A stretch of 64,000 nucleotides of DNA from Mariniphaga sediminis (GTDB lineage: Bacteria > Bacteroidota > Bacteroidia > Bacteroidales > Prolixibacteraceae): contig NZ_QWET01000005.1 of NCBI RefSeq assembly GCF_003573545.1, forward strand, positions 310,001 to 374,000, in the 5' to 3' direction. A program made the translations under genes and the position numbers. Below, one piece after another: positions 37,101-45,777 of this stretch. How positions within the stretch are numbered: position 1 is the first letter of the stretch; the number at the start of each line of letters is the position of its first letter. Below the pieces are notes generated by a model. The model had not been told where the DNA came from, made no database searches, and saw nothing but the letters and a program-made list of their open reading frames with translations.

Positions 37101-37969
37101 GGACGGTTACACTAAACGGAACTCATTATACAACTGTATTGAGAGACGTACCTCCAGGGGTTGGTTCTCCTGAACTGGACGGTAACTGGACTGCAAATGC
37201 CGATAGCTGGTCAGCTGCCGGAACAGGTAGCTCTTCCAATGTAACCTACCTTAGGGGAATTGATAAAGACTATTATAATCTGTATATTTTTAAATATGCC
37301 GGTCCGGATCAGGAAACCGGGCTTCCCATGTTTTACCACAAGGTAACAGAAGATGATCATGCAGAAGGACTATATACTGGCGTGGCTGTTGGTGATGATG
37401 TAAAAACAACTGATTATTCAACGGCATCACGTTATGAGGTAGGCAGCTCAATTCCTGACTGGATTGGAGGTTTAAACACTTCATTCCAGTATAAAAACTT
37501 CGATGCATCAGTTATGTTGGCATATCAGTTAGGAGGTAAGTTTTACAGTACTGAATATGGAAATAATTTATACCGCAGCGATAACCTGAATAGTGCGTTA
37601 TCTGCTGAATTAATTGGAAATACCTGGACTCCTGAAAACACAAATGCCAAGTTTCCGATAGCTATGTATGGAAATACCTATGGCGATGGGGCCACATTTG
37701 GAAGCTGGATGTATTCTGATTTGGCGCTGTTTGATGCTTCTTACCTGAACCTGAAAAATATTACGGTTGGATATACCTTGCCCGAGTCTTTCCTGAAAAG
37801 ATATGGTCTTAATCATTTGAGGCTGTATGTATCAGCAGATAATCTATGGATGTTCACATCGCATTCAGGAATCGATCCCCGGATGTCTTTGGTGGGCGGA
37901 TTTGATGTAGGGGCTTATGCCTATCCTTCAATGCGTACAATTTCATTTGGTATTAACCTGGATTTATAA
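34175..37969 (+). CDS. SusC-family TonB-dependent outer-membrane transporter with STN signalling domain
   Basis: A 1264-residue outer-membrane transporter for oligosaccharides. A long signal region (about 1-43, with hydrophobic LICLFMFVALLQVSA) precedes an STN domain (about 50-120) used for transmembrane signalling to FecR. A carboxypeptidase-regulatory-like fold lies at about 137-207 (VSGKVSDSGGQPLPGVTVVVKG). The TonB box region is IDEVVVVAYG (214-223), followed by the plug with VVIDGVPA and LKDAASTALYGSRGANGVVLITTKKG. The rest is the 22-stranded barrel. With SusD it forms the import complex of the locus, energised by TonB. The STN domain implies control by the adjacent sigma/anti-sigma pair. 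Confidence 0.95.
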   Translation: MKKKRITGSCCPFGNIPKLYRTMKLICLFMFVALLQVSANSYSQTKKLTLVGKNLTLEKVFELIEDQSEFSFLYNLKQVDLSKEVDVDFENEQVEKILNHVLEGSNITYTLDNRLIVIHKEKEFGLQINSDGTQQKTVSGKVSDSGGQPLPGVTVVVKGTTQGTVTNADGEYFLNNIPENAILQFSFVGMKSQEISTEGKNRIDIVLAEDAVGIDEVVVVAYGTVKKKDLTGSISTVDAQLMTTQANSTVSRALEGAVAGLQVAAIDGQPGLDMGIRLRGVGSASQNNSNALVVIDGVPAQHANPLSTINSRDIANITILKDAASTALYGSRGANGVVLITTKKGDTGKTRISFEGRWGVNQVGPYKYDKISAPKDIYEYAWQTVYNSVRYGVNGSGTAKNYTTNVQNPNMSHEEAAEFASAHLFDYNGSATDAFQRNNLGNWMAYYVPGAVYTPTGSGATASATMSGAYLINTDGKLNPEAQLLYEDNYDKYLMESNLRQEYNVSASGGTEKSDYFVSLGLLEDPSYIRGSQFKRYNGRTTLNAQLYKWIKVGTNVAYSYRETQSPATRWGRNPGSAVANIFRFINGQNQLIPLYARDEDGNVIMENGEKKVHVYGTDSYSPFGQPSNSLASANVLTMLDNDQDTRKSSDLITRSYAEIKFLKDFTFTTNLNFEKYHETRTRYWQSETGQVKGTGAYGKTFQNVTILNTQQLLNYNKDIDKHHFDALVAHEFNKYHFENLNYKSAYELIPNFIANVNFVGRYVGGTFSSPGGGEEKRAMESYLGRARYIYDGKYYAEASLRRDGSSKFKKESDRWGTFWSIGGGWRISSENFMAGTGNWLDNLKVRSSYGVIGNQSGIPNYATYQVWSYSAEYTETTGGNGIPEKFNLKKGNFVNDGLTWENTKTFDVGLDFSLFSRVYGTFDYYNRNTNNTIWNQPIAYSLGQSSLIKNSAKIQNQGYEIELSVDVLKKRDLLWTVTLNGTHYTTVLRDVPPGVGSPELDGNWTANADSWSAAGTGSSSNVTYLRGIDKDYYNLYIFKYAGPDQETGLPMFYHKVTEDDHAEGLYTGVAVGDDVKTTDYSTASRYEVGSSIPDWIGGLNTSFQYKNFDASVMLAYQLGGKFYSTEYGNNLYRSDNLNSALSAELIGNTWTPENTNAKFPIAMYGNTYGDGATFGSWMYSDLALFDASYLNLKNITVGYTLPESFLKRYGLNHLRLYVSADNLWMFTSHSGIDPRMSLVGGFDVGAYAYPSMRTISFGINLDL

Positions 37970-37991
37970 ATCATTTAAAAATCAGAAAATT

Positions 37992-39599
37992 ATGAAAAGA
38001 GTATATATAATCGGAATAGTTTTTCTAGCAAGCATGATCTTGTATTCATGTTCAGAAGAACTGGATATTGCTCCACCGAATAAGATCACTGACGAACAAA
38101 TAAAGGAATTATTGGCCTCTGGCGACGAAGAAAAAATACTTTTGGTAATGGGAAGTATGGCCAATACAATGCCCACCCTGATGAACGGGAGTGCCCTTAG
38201 TGGGGCAGGAACAGCAGACCCTCGTTACAGAACAACTCAGGGAATGAATTTCATGCGTAGCTTGGAGGGAAATGATATTGTATTTGGCGATAAAAACTTA
38301 AGTATTTTTGGCGCCGATGAGTATTATTTACGAGACTTTACTTCAACAGCAGTGGACAAAAACAGCTATTACTGGCACTCTTCATGGAACATTATTACAA
38401 CAGCAAATAAAATGTTGAATTTTCTTGATGATGAAACTGTTGGCGATAATGCATCCCTGAAAAAGTTTAAAGCCTGGGGATTAGTGGCTCGTGCTTATTC
38501 TTACAATTATTTGATGGATAATTATCAGGATGCCTATTTGCAGGGAGGAGATAGTAAATTAGGAATTATGTTGTACGATTTTTATTCACCCACTCAGGAT
38601 TATAAACCACGTTCAAGCGCAAAAGATACTTACGATTTTATAAAAAATGACCTGACAAATGCAATCACTTTGTTAGATGAGGCAAAGGTTGGATATACAG
38701 TCGATACTCTGGGTGATATTGATATGGCAGTTACTAAATTTCTTTTTGCAAGAGTTGCACTGGCCACAGGTGATTGGCCAGCAGTAATCTCTAATTGTGA
38801 TGACATCCTCGAGAATTATCCGGACTTGATGGGAGAAGATGTGTATGGTGGAACAAAAAATGTTGGAACGGCAACAGATCCTGTGATCAGACCGGAAACA
38901 AATGGATTCCTGTTTAATGAGATAAATCCTGAAGTTATTTTGGGCTGGCCGGTAGGGCAGGCTCTTACAGCACATAATGGCTGGACAAATCCATTTGGGG
39001 AAGGAAACGGGAGTATTGGCTATGCACGCATTGATAACCGTTTATATGAAAAAATTGATGATGCAGATTATCGCAAAAACTGCTTTATGGAGACAGCTTT
39101 TGGCGATTATACTTATCCAACATCAGGCGAAATTCGTTACATACCTGCTTATACTAACCTGAAATTTGCTGCAACCCATGGTATTGGAACAGACGACAAG
39201 AAAAATGTTGGTACGGTTACTTGTTATTATATGCGTTCATCAGAAGTATTGTTAATGAAAGCAGAAGCACAGGCCCAGGCTGGCAGTGAAGGTGCTGCAA
39301 AAGAGACCCTTAATATATTATTGGCCGCGCGTACAAAAGCAGGTGAAACTACCTTGACTTGCGACAATTATGCAAGCATGAGTGGTTTGACTGCTTTACA
39401 AATGGTACAGTTACAAAGCCGTATCGAATTGTGGGGAGAGGATGGACGTGAATTTTTTAATAATAAACGTTGGGGGATTGCAGTAGATCGTTCAAATTCG
39501 GCAACCCATGTGGATAAAGGAACGTTGAGCGTAACAGATATGACTTTGCAAATTCCCGAGGAAGAAATGTTATATAATCCTTTATGTGAGCAGAATTAG
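37992..39599 (+). CDS. SusD-family starch-binding-like outer-membrane lipoprotein
   Basis: A 535-residue surface lipoprotein that covers the SusC transporter and binds glycan. The signal ends at the lipidated C20 (MILYSCSEEL). Helical TPR-like parts are visible (WNIITTANKMLNFLDD; AWGLVARAYSYNYLMDNY), and the C-terminus has the usual RIELWGEDGREFFNNKRWG and IPEEEMLYNP. The frame is open back into susC at 37917, but the ATG at 37992 gives the lipoprotein signal. The gene lies 22 bases after susC. Confidence 0.94.
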   Translation: MKRVYIIGIVFLASMILYSCSEELDIAPPNKITDEQIKELLASGDEEKILLVMGSMANTMPTLMNGSALSGAGTADPRYRTTQGMNFMRSLEGNDIVFGDKNLSIFGADEYYLRDFTSTAVDKNSYYWHSSWNIITTANKMLNFLDDETVGDNASLKKFKAWGLVARAYSYNYLMDNYQDAYLQGGDSKLGIMLYDFYSPTQDYKPRSSAKDTYDFIKNDLTNAITLLDEAKVGYTVDTLGDIDMAVTKFLFARVALATGDWPAVISNCDDILENYPDLMGEDVYGGTKNVGTATDPVIRPETNGFLFNEINPEVILGWPVGQALTAHNGWTNPFGEGNGSIGYARIDNRLYEKIDDADYRKNCFMETAFGDYTYPTSGEIRYIPAYTNLKFAATHGIGTDDKKNVGTVTCYYMRSSEVLLMKAEAQAQAGSEGAAKETLNILLAARTKAGETTLTCDNYASMSGLTALQMVQLQSRIELWGEDGREFFNNKRWGIAVDRSNSATHVDKGTLSVTDMTLQIPEEEMLYNPLCEQN

Positions 39600-39625
39600 T
39601 GTCTAATTTGACTTAACTATGGTAT

Positions 39626-39663
39626 ATTAATCAGGCAATCGGGTAACAGGTTGCCTGATTAAT
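39626..39663 (+). terminator. Hairpin terminator after susD
   Basis: Perfect 13-base arms (ATTAATCAGGCAA at 39626-39638 and TTGCCTGATTAAT at 39651-39663) around a 12-base loop, followed by ATTCTTTT. It lies 27 bases after the SusD stop. It should reduce read-through, giving more SusC/SusD than downstream enzymes. Confidence 0.8.
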
Positions 39664-39850
39664 ATTCTTTTGAGGAGTTGATATTTAGAGTTGAATTTGT
39701 ATCCCGAGCAATAAAATCTGGGTAAGACGAATGTATCCTTATATTGGATTGCCTGGTTTAGAGGTGTGTTTATGTGTTTGGATATTTGGTTTTAACTCAC
39801 AACAAAGGATATAAAGGCAACTATTTTCTTAACCATTTGTGCAGATAGTA

Positions 39851-42712
39851 ATGAAGCGAAGAACTTTTCTTTCTCAGAGTATGATTCTTTCGGCTGGGTT
39901 TATAGCTGCAAGGTTTCCTGCTTTTGGGACACACAATGATTTTAAAAACAGACTGATAAGTTCAGGTTTGTTTAGCGTTTTTAAAGATGTTGATTCTACT
40001 TACCGTCCATTTGTCCGTTGGTGGTGGAACGGAGATAAGGTTGAGAAAAAGGAATTAATCCGAGAATTACACCTTCTTAAAGAAGCAGGAATTGGTGGGG
40101 TTGAAATTAATCCCATAGAATTCCCATCTACAGGAGATGATTTGGGGAAAAAATCGCTGAAGTGGCTTAGTGATGAATGGATTGAAATGTTGCAAATTAC
40201 ATTTGATGAGGCGAAAAAACTGAATATGACCTGTGATCTGATTGTAGGATCCGGATGGCCTTTTGGGGCAGAAACCCTGGAACGCAATGAAAGGGCACAG
40301 GTAGCCTTAGTTTATGCGGAACAACTTGAAGGCCCAACACAATTTGAAACATCACGGTTTAATATTTTTGATCAGGTGGACCCTGGCGTATCTGTGCCTT
40401 GTCCAAGCCGTACTTTCGACATATTATCTTTGAAGTTGGTCCCTGCCCCAATGAGTAGCTTAGATCAGGTGATTGACCTGACCGACAAACTGAAGGATCA
40501 GATTATTCAGGTTGATGTTCCCGCCGGGAAACATTTCTTTTATGCATTGGTAAAAGTAGATTCATTTGCCAGTGTAATAAATGGCGCACCCGGGGCAGCA
40601 GGCCCCATTCTTAATCACATGGACAAAGAGGCTGTTCGGAAGTATCTTGACCACATGTCGGATACGATACAAAAGCAGACTGGCCCATTGGCAAATCATT
40701 TGAGAGCCTTTTTTACCGATTCGATGGAACTGGAGGGGTGTAACTGGAATGAAGATTTGCCTGTCGAATTCAAAAAACGCCGTGGATATGATTTAATGCC
40801 TTACCTCCCTTTTACTATGTTTAAAGTCGGACGTTTGGGCGCTGTTGTTGATGCGAATTACGGAGTAACAAAAACCGGCGATTTTGCAGAAGAAATTAAA
40901 CGTGTGCGTTTTGATTTTGAACTAACCAAGGCAGAACTATTGTATGAACGTTTTACACAAACCTATCTTGAATGGTGTAAAGACAATAATGTGAAATCCC
41001 GTGCCCAGGCCTATGGCCGTGCATTTTTTCCGCTGGAAACCAGTCTTGGTTACGATATTCCGGAAGGTGAATCGTGGACAACCAACTGGTTAAAGCACCG
41101 CGTGGGAGAAGAAATGTCGGACGATGATTATCGGCGCGGACGCGGATATACAATGATAAATAAATATGTTTCTTCTGCCGCACATCTTGAGGGGAAACGG
41201 ATTGTGAGTTGTGAAGAAATGACGAATACTTATAATGTATTCAACATTACTTTAGAACAGCTGAAAATAGGTTCAGATATGAGTATCATGTCAGGGATTA
41301 CACATTCCGTTTGGCATGGATTTAATTATTCTCCACCCGAGGCTCCTTTCCCCGGATGGGTTCAGTACGGTTCTTATTATAGCGAGAATAACAATTGGTG
41401 GCCTTATTTTAAATATCTGAACCAATACAAGGCGCGTATTTCAAGTTTGCTGCAAAACGCGGATATGTTTACCGATATGGTAATCCTTCCTCCAAATTAC
41501 GATATGTGGGGCGAAATGGGAGTTCAAACCGATCCGTTTCCGGAAAAATTAAATGTTCAGTATACATCGATTATCTGGGAATCGATAAATAAGACGGGCG
41601 GTGCGGCCGATTACACAACCGAAATAATTATTAATAAATCAACTGTAAAAGGAGGTAAACTTTGTTATGGCCCCAAGGAATACGGAACAATTTTTCTACC
41701 AGAGGTGACCAGCATAGGAATTATAACGTTGAAAAAACTCCTTGAATTTGTAGCATCGGGAGGACGTATTTTTTGTATCGAAAAGTATCCTGAAAAATCA
41801 CTGGGTTTAAAAGACTGGCAGCAGCGAGATGCCGAAGTTTCGGGGCTTGTGGAAAAACTTAAATCATACAAAGACAAATTCATCCTTCTTCGAAAGCCAA
41901 TTGATAACCGGTTTCTTGAATGGTATATGCAGGTAATGGAACAGTACACCATCCCTCATTACCTGAGCATTGAAAAACCAAACCGTTTCTTTATGCAAAC
42001 CCGCTATCAGGCTGATGACGGAAGTGAAATATTCTATTTTCAGAATGTGCACATGCACCTTCGGTATAAAACCAATGTTTCTTTCACGAAAACGATAGTG
42101 AACGGGCGCTACCCCTGGGTTTGGGATCCTGAAACAGGAGAACGTTACCGGATTCAGTTGCATAAAAACAGTTGTGAGATTGATTTGGGGCCGGCAGAAT
42201 CGCGTATCATTGTATTTTGCGAAGAGAAAGATGGAAAGGAATGGAAGCCAATACCCATATCTGGTGAGTATGCGGAAACAATTAACAATGACTGGAAAGT
42301 TGAATTAAGACATAGCCGGGAACATACCATCGAGGATTTTGAGATGTATGCCCTCACAGATCTAAAAGAAACAAAATATGTGAATTTCACTGGAACAGCA
42401 GTATATAAAAGAATCATTACCCTTAAAAAAGAGACTTCAAATTATATGAACCTGGGGAAAGTATGGGGAGTTTCAGAACTGTTTGTTAATGGTAAATCTT
42501 GTGGAGTTAAGTGGTATGGCGACCGGATCTACAATCTTGCAGGAAAGCTGAATGATGGAGCCAATGAAATTGAAATTCATGTCATCACGTCAATGGGGAA
42601 CTACATGAAAACATTAACAGATAATGAAACAGCACAGAAGTTTACATTGCTAAAAAACAAAAATCAGCCCATACAATCAATGGGGATGTTGGGACCTGTA
42701 ACTATTTATTAG
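39851..42712 (+). CDS. GH106-like alpha-L-rhamnosidase
   Basis: A 953-residue predicted glycoside hydrolase of the GH106 type (known members are alpha-L-rhamnosidases of pectin degradation). Motifs are FVRWWWNGDKVEKKEL near the start, KEAGIGGVEINPIEF, DEAKKLNMTCDLIVGSGWPFG, and a C-terminal beta-sandwich with ITLKKETSNYMNLGKVWGVSELFVNGK. The N-terminus MKRRTFLSQSMILSAGF resembles a twin-arginine signal, so it is probably exported folded. The longer frame begins with GTG at 39839; the ATG at 39851 is better. It is the first gene after the SusD terminator. Confidence 0.82.
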   Translation: MKRRTFLSQSMILSAGFIAARFPAFGTHNDFKNRLISSGLFSVFKDVDSTYRPFVRWWWNGDKVEKKELIRELHLLKEAGIGGVEINPIEFPSTGDDLGKKSLKWLSDEWIEMLQITFDEAKKLNMTCDLIVGSGWPFGAETLERNERAQVALVYAEQLEGPTQFETSRFNIFDQVDPGVSVPCPSRTFDILSLKLVPAPMSSLDQVIDLTDKLKDQIIQVDVPAGKHFFYALVKVDSFASVINGAPGAAGPILNHMDKEAVRKYLDHMSDTIQKQTGPLANHLRAFFTDSMELEGCNWNEDLPVEFKKRRGYDLMPYLPFTMFKVGRLGAVVDANYGVTKTGDFAEEIKRVRFDFELTKAELLYERFTQTYLEWCKDNNVKSRAQAYGRAFFPLETSLGYDIPEGESWTTNWLKHRVGEEMSDDDYRRGRGYTMINKYVSSAAHLEGKRIVSCEEMTNTYNVFNITLEQLKIGSDMSIMSGITHSVWHGFNYSPPEAPFPGWVQYGSYYSENNNWWPYFKYLNQYKARISSLLQNADMFTDMVILPPNYDMWGEMGVQTDPFPEKLNVQYTSIIWESINKTGGAADYTTEIIINKSTVKGGKLCYGPKEYGTIFLPEVTSIGIITLKKLLEFVASGGRIFCIEKYPEKSLGLKDWQQRDAEVSGLVEKLKSYKDKFILLRKPIDNRFLEWYMQVMEQYTIPHYLSIEKPNRFFMQTRYQADDGSEIFYFQNVHMHLRYKTNVSFTKTIVNGRYPWVWDPETGERYRIQLHKNSCEIDLGPAESRIIVFCEEKDGKEWKPIPISGEYAETINNDWKVELRHSREHTIEDFEMYALTDLKETKYVNFTGTAVYKRIITLKKETSNYMNLGKVWGVSELFVNGKSCGVKWYGDRIYNLAGKLNDGANEIEIHVITSMGNYMKTLTDNETAQKFTLLKNKNQPIQSMGMLGPVTIY

Positions 42713-42737
42713 ATAAAATATTAATAAAGGTTTGAAT

Positions 42738-44213
42738 ATGGAAAAGTTAAAAATATTTGTTCTGTTATTTACATTGTTATCCTGCTCAAAACTTTGGGCA
42801 GCTGATTATAATGCATCCATTTTTGGTATAAAATCAAATGGTACAACGTTAAATACAACCGCGATACAAAAGGCTATCGATCATATTCATGAAGGTGGAG
42901 GAGGCCACTTGAATTTTTATGTAGGACGTTATCTTACCGGTACCATTGAGTTGAAGTCAGATGTACACATTATTTTACATGAAGGGGCTATACTTGTCGG
43001 TTCTACCAATGTTTACGATTATAATATTGATAGTCCTTACCGGTCTTTGGTGTATGCAAAAAATGCCGAAAATATCTCAATAACCGGCCTTGGAGTGATT
43101 GATGGACAAGGTCGCCAACTTGCATACAATGTGCTTGACCAGGTTCATAAAGGAATATTGGAAGATCCGTTAAAATATGATCGTTCAGCAAAATATCGTC
43201 CGAAAGGTATTTGTTTTCGTGAGTGTAAAAATGTAAAAATTGAAGGAATCACTATAAAAAATGCAGCTGAATGGGTACAGATGTATGATCAGTGTGAAAA
43301 TCTTGAAATCAATAATATTACTGTCGATAGTAAGGCATTTTGGAACAATGATGGGTTGGATATTGTGGATTGTAAAAATGTACTGGTTACCAATTCGTTC
43401 TTTGATGCTTCAGACGATGCCATTTGTTTTAAATCGCATGATGAAAACAAAATGTGTGAAAACGTAGAAGTACGCAACTGCGTTGCCCGTTCCAGTGCTA
43501 ACGGAATTAAGTTTGGTACGGTAACCAAAGGAGGGTATAAAAACTTCAAAATTATTAATAATAAAGTGTATGACACCTTTCGTTCGGCCATCACAATTGC
43601 CACTCCCGACGGAGGAGTGGTCGATAATATTTTGGTTGACAGCCTTCGTGCATACAACACAGGAAATGCAATATACCTTCGAATTGGGGCACGTTGGAAC
43701 AAAGGAAGAAAAGGAACCATGAGCAATGTTACCATCCGTAATTTGTATGCAGAAATTCCGGCATCCAAACCCGACGCCGGTTACGAGTATGAAGGTCCTG
43801 TAGAAGATCTCCCACGAAATGTTTCGCCTGCAAGTATTGTTGGTCTTCCTGGTCAGTATATCTCCAATGTAACCTTAAGTAATATCGAGATTGTATATCC
43901 GGGAGGAAGTAATCCGAAATATGCCTTCCGGGGAATTAAACCTTCCGATTTGGATGGTATTCCGGAAATGGAATCGGCCTATCCTGAGTTTTCCCAGTTT
44001 AAGGAATTACCTGCCTGGGGTTTTTATGTGCGGCATGCACAGGATATAAAGTTTGAGAATGTTGTGCTGACCGCTAAGGAAAAAGAATACCGGCCTGCCA
44101 TTGTTTTTGACGATGTAAAAGGAGCTGCTATGTCAGGGATGGAATATAACAGTCCTGGCGGAGGGAAAAAGGTTCATAAGTATAAATCAACCGGAATTAT
44201 TCAGAAAAAATAA
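42738..44213 (+). CDS. GH28-like beta-helix protein, copy 1
   Basis: A 491-residue exported protein (signal MEKLKIFVLLFTLLSCSKLWA) with the pectate-type right-handed beta-helix of family GH28 (polygalacturonases, rhamnogalacturonan hydrolases). Catalytic aspartates are visible as D205 (WNNDGLDI) and D226-D227 (DASDDAICF). The family GHG histidine position reads SSANGIKFG, and the RIK motif position reads RSAITIA, so the His, Arg and Lys normally used with galacturonate are absent. The sugar target may therefore differ from plain homogalacturonan. The first copy of a tandem triplet, 7 bases before the second. Confidence 0.8.
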   Translation: MEKLKIFVLLFTLLSCSKLWAADYNASIFGIKSNGTTLNTTAIQKAIDHIHEGGGGHLNFYVGRYLTGTIELKSDVHIILHEGAILVGSTNVYDYNIDSPYRSLVYAKNAENISITGLGVIDGQGRQLAYNVLDQVHKGILEDPLKYDRSAKYRPKGICFRECKNVKIEGITIKNAAEWVQMYDQCENLEINNITVDSKAFWNNDGLDIVDCKNVLVTNSFFDASDDAICFKSHDENKMCENVEVRNCVARSSANGIKFGTVTKGGYKNFKIINNKVYDTFRSAITIATPDGGVVDNILVDSLRAYNTGNAIYLRIGARWNKGRKGTMSNVTIRNLYAEIPASKPDAGYEYEGPVEDLPRNVSPASIVGLPGQYISNVTLSNIEIVYPGGSNPKYAFRGIKPSDLDGIPEMESAYPEFSQFKELPAWGFYVRHAQDIKFENVVLTAKEKEYRPAIVFDDVKGAAMSGMEYNSPGGGKKVHKYKSTGIIQKK

Positions 44214-44220
44214 TAAACTC

Positions 44221-45741
44221 ATGATAAATAATAGATTATTTAAATTGAAAATGATGGGGAAGCCTGGAGTTACTTTGTTCGCTTTTTTGCTTTTTGCCAC
44301 TATACATGTATCGGCAAAAGATTATCTGGTGACCGATTTTGGCGCGAAGGCCGATGGAATAACCCTTAATACACGTACCATTCAACGGGCCATCGACTAT
44401 ATCAGTGAAAATGGCGGTGGACGCCTGGTTTTTGATGCCGGGAATTATGTTACCGGAACAATTTACCTGAAATCGAATGTGACTCTTCATCTGAAATACG
44501 GGGCAACCATTTTGGGATCTACCAATCCTTTCGATTATGTGAGCGACCCCAAAATTAAATGGGTGGCAATGATATTTGCAGTTAATCAGAATAATATAGG
44601 AATTACCGGGAGAGGTACCATTAATGGCCGGGGGTTTATTACAGCCAATAACCTGGTTAATTATATCCACCGGGGGATTTTTAAAGATGAATTAAAATAT
44701 GACAGGCCCCGGGAATGGAGGCGCCCACAGAATGTTTACTTTCGCGAATGTACAAATGTGACGATTACCGATATTACTTTACGCGATCCTGCCAGTTGGA
44801 ATCAGACTTATGACCAATGTAAAAACCTGTATGTTGATAATATTTATGTTGATAGTAAATCATACTGGAATAACGATGGAATTGATATTGTGGATTGCGA
44901 CGGCGTTGTCCTGAAAAACTCCTATTTCGATGCTGCCGATGATGTTCTTTGTTTTAAATCGCACGATGCAAACAGTATTTGCCAAAATGTGGTGGTTGAG
45001 AATTGTATTGGGAGGTCAAGTGCCAATGGATTAAAGTTCGGAACTGTTTCCCGTGGAGGTTTCCGTAACTTCAAAATTAAGAATATTACCATTTTCGATA
45101 CCTTTCGTTCGGCCATCACTTTTGCTGCTGTTGATGGCGGGATAATTGAAAACATTGAGGTCGATAGTGTCCGCTCAATTAATACAGGAAATGTTATTTT
45201 TCTTCGCATTGGAGACCGTTGGAGCAAAGGTAAAAAGCCTAGCATGAAAAATATCCGGATATCGAATGTGTATGCTGAAGTGCCTATAGGCAAACCCGAT
45301 GCGGGATACAATTACGAAGGGCCAGTGGAGGACAATCCGCGAAATATCTCTCCGGCAAGTATTGTTGGCCTTCCTGATTATAAAATTCAGGATGTAAAAC
45401 TAAAAAACATTGAAATTGTATATCCCGGAGCCGGAAACCCGCTATATGCCTACAGGGGGACATCTCCTGCGGATTTGGACAGTATCCCTGAAATGCCTGC
45501 AAGATATCCTGAATTCTCGCAATGGAAAGAGTTACCTGCCTGGGGATTTTATGTCCGTCATGCCGAAGGTATTGAATTTGAAAATGTAATCCTGAGAGCA
45601 CAGAAAAAAGATTACAGACCGGCTATTGTAATGGACGATGTGAAAGGAGGTTCGTTTAAAGAGGTGATTTTTACAGAACCGGAAAGCGAAGGTAAGAAGC
45701 AAATTATTCAACACAATACAGAAGGTGTTACGGTATATTAA
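44221..45741 (+). CDS. GH28-like beta-helix protein, copy 2
   Basis: A 506-residue exported paralogue of the preceding gene, with the same order of motifs: NNDGIDIVDC (D219), DAADDVLCFKSHD (D240-D241), SSANGLKFGTVSRGG and FRSAITFAAVDGG. As in copy 1, the GHG histidine and RIK residues are missing. Long stretches (for example YNYEGPVEDNPRNISPASIVGLP and the AWGFYVRHA region) match copy 1 closely, so the pair arose by tandem duplication. The start could also be at M11 or M12, which gives a shorter signal peptide. Transcribed with copies 1 and 3. Confidence 0.8.
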   Translation: MINNRLFKLKMMGKPGVTLFAFLLFATIHVSAKDYLVTDFGAKADGITLNTRTIQRAIDYISENGGGRLVFDAGNYVTGTIYLKSNVTLHLKYGATILGSTNPFDYVSDPKIKWVAMIFAVNQNNIGITGRGTINGRGFITANNLVNYIHRGIFKDELKYDRPREWRRPQNVYFRECTNVTITDITLRDPASWNQTYDQCKNLYVDNIYVDSKSYWNNDGIDIVDCDGVVLKNSYFDAADDVLCFKSHDANSICQNVVVENCIGRSSANGLKFGTVSRGGFRNFKIKNITIFDTFRSAITFAAVDGGIIENIEVDSVRSINTGNVIFLRIGDRWSKGKKPSMKNIRISNVYAEVPIGKPDAGYNYEGPVEDNPRNISPASIVGLPDYKIQDVKLKNIEIVYPGAGNPLYAYRGTSPADLDSIPEMPARYPEFSQWKELPAWGFYVRHAEGIEFENVILRAQKKDYRPAIVMDDVKGGSFKEVIFTEPESEGKKQIIQHNTEGVTVY

Positions 45742-45777
45742 TAGTTTTTTCTGTCTGAAAATTAAAAATATAAACGA

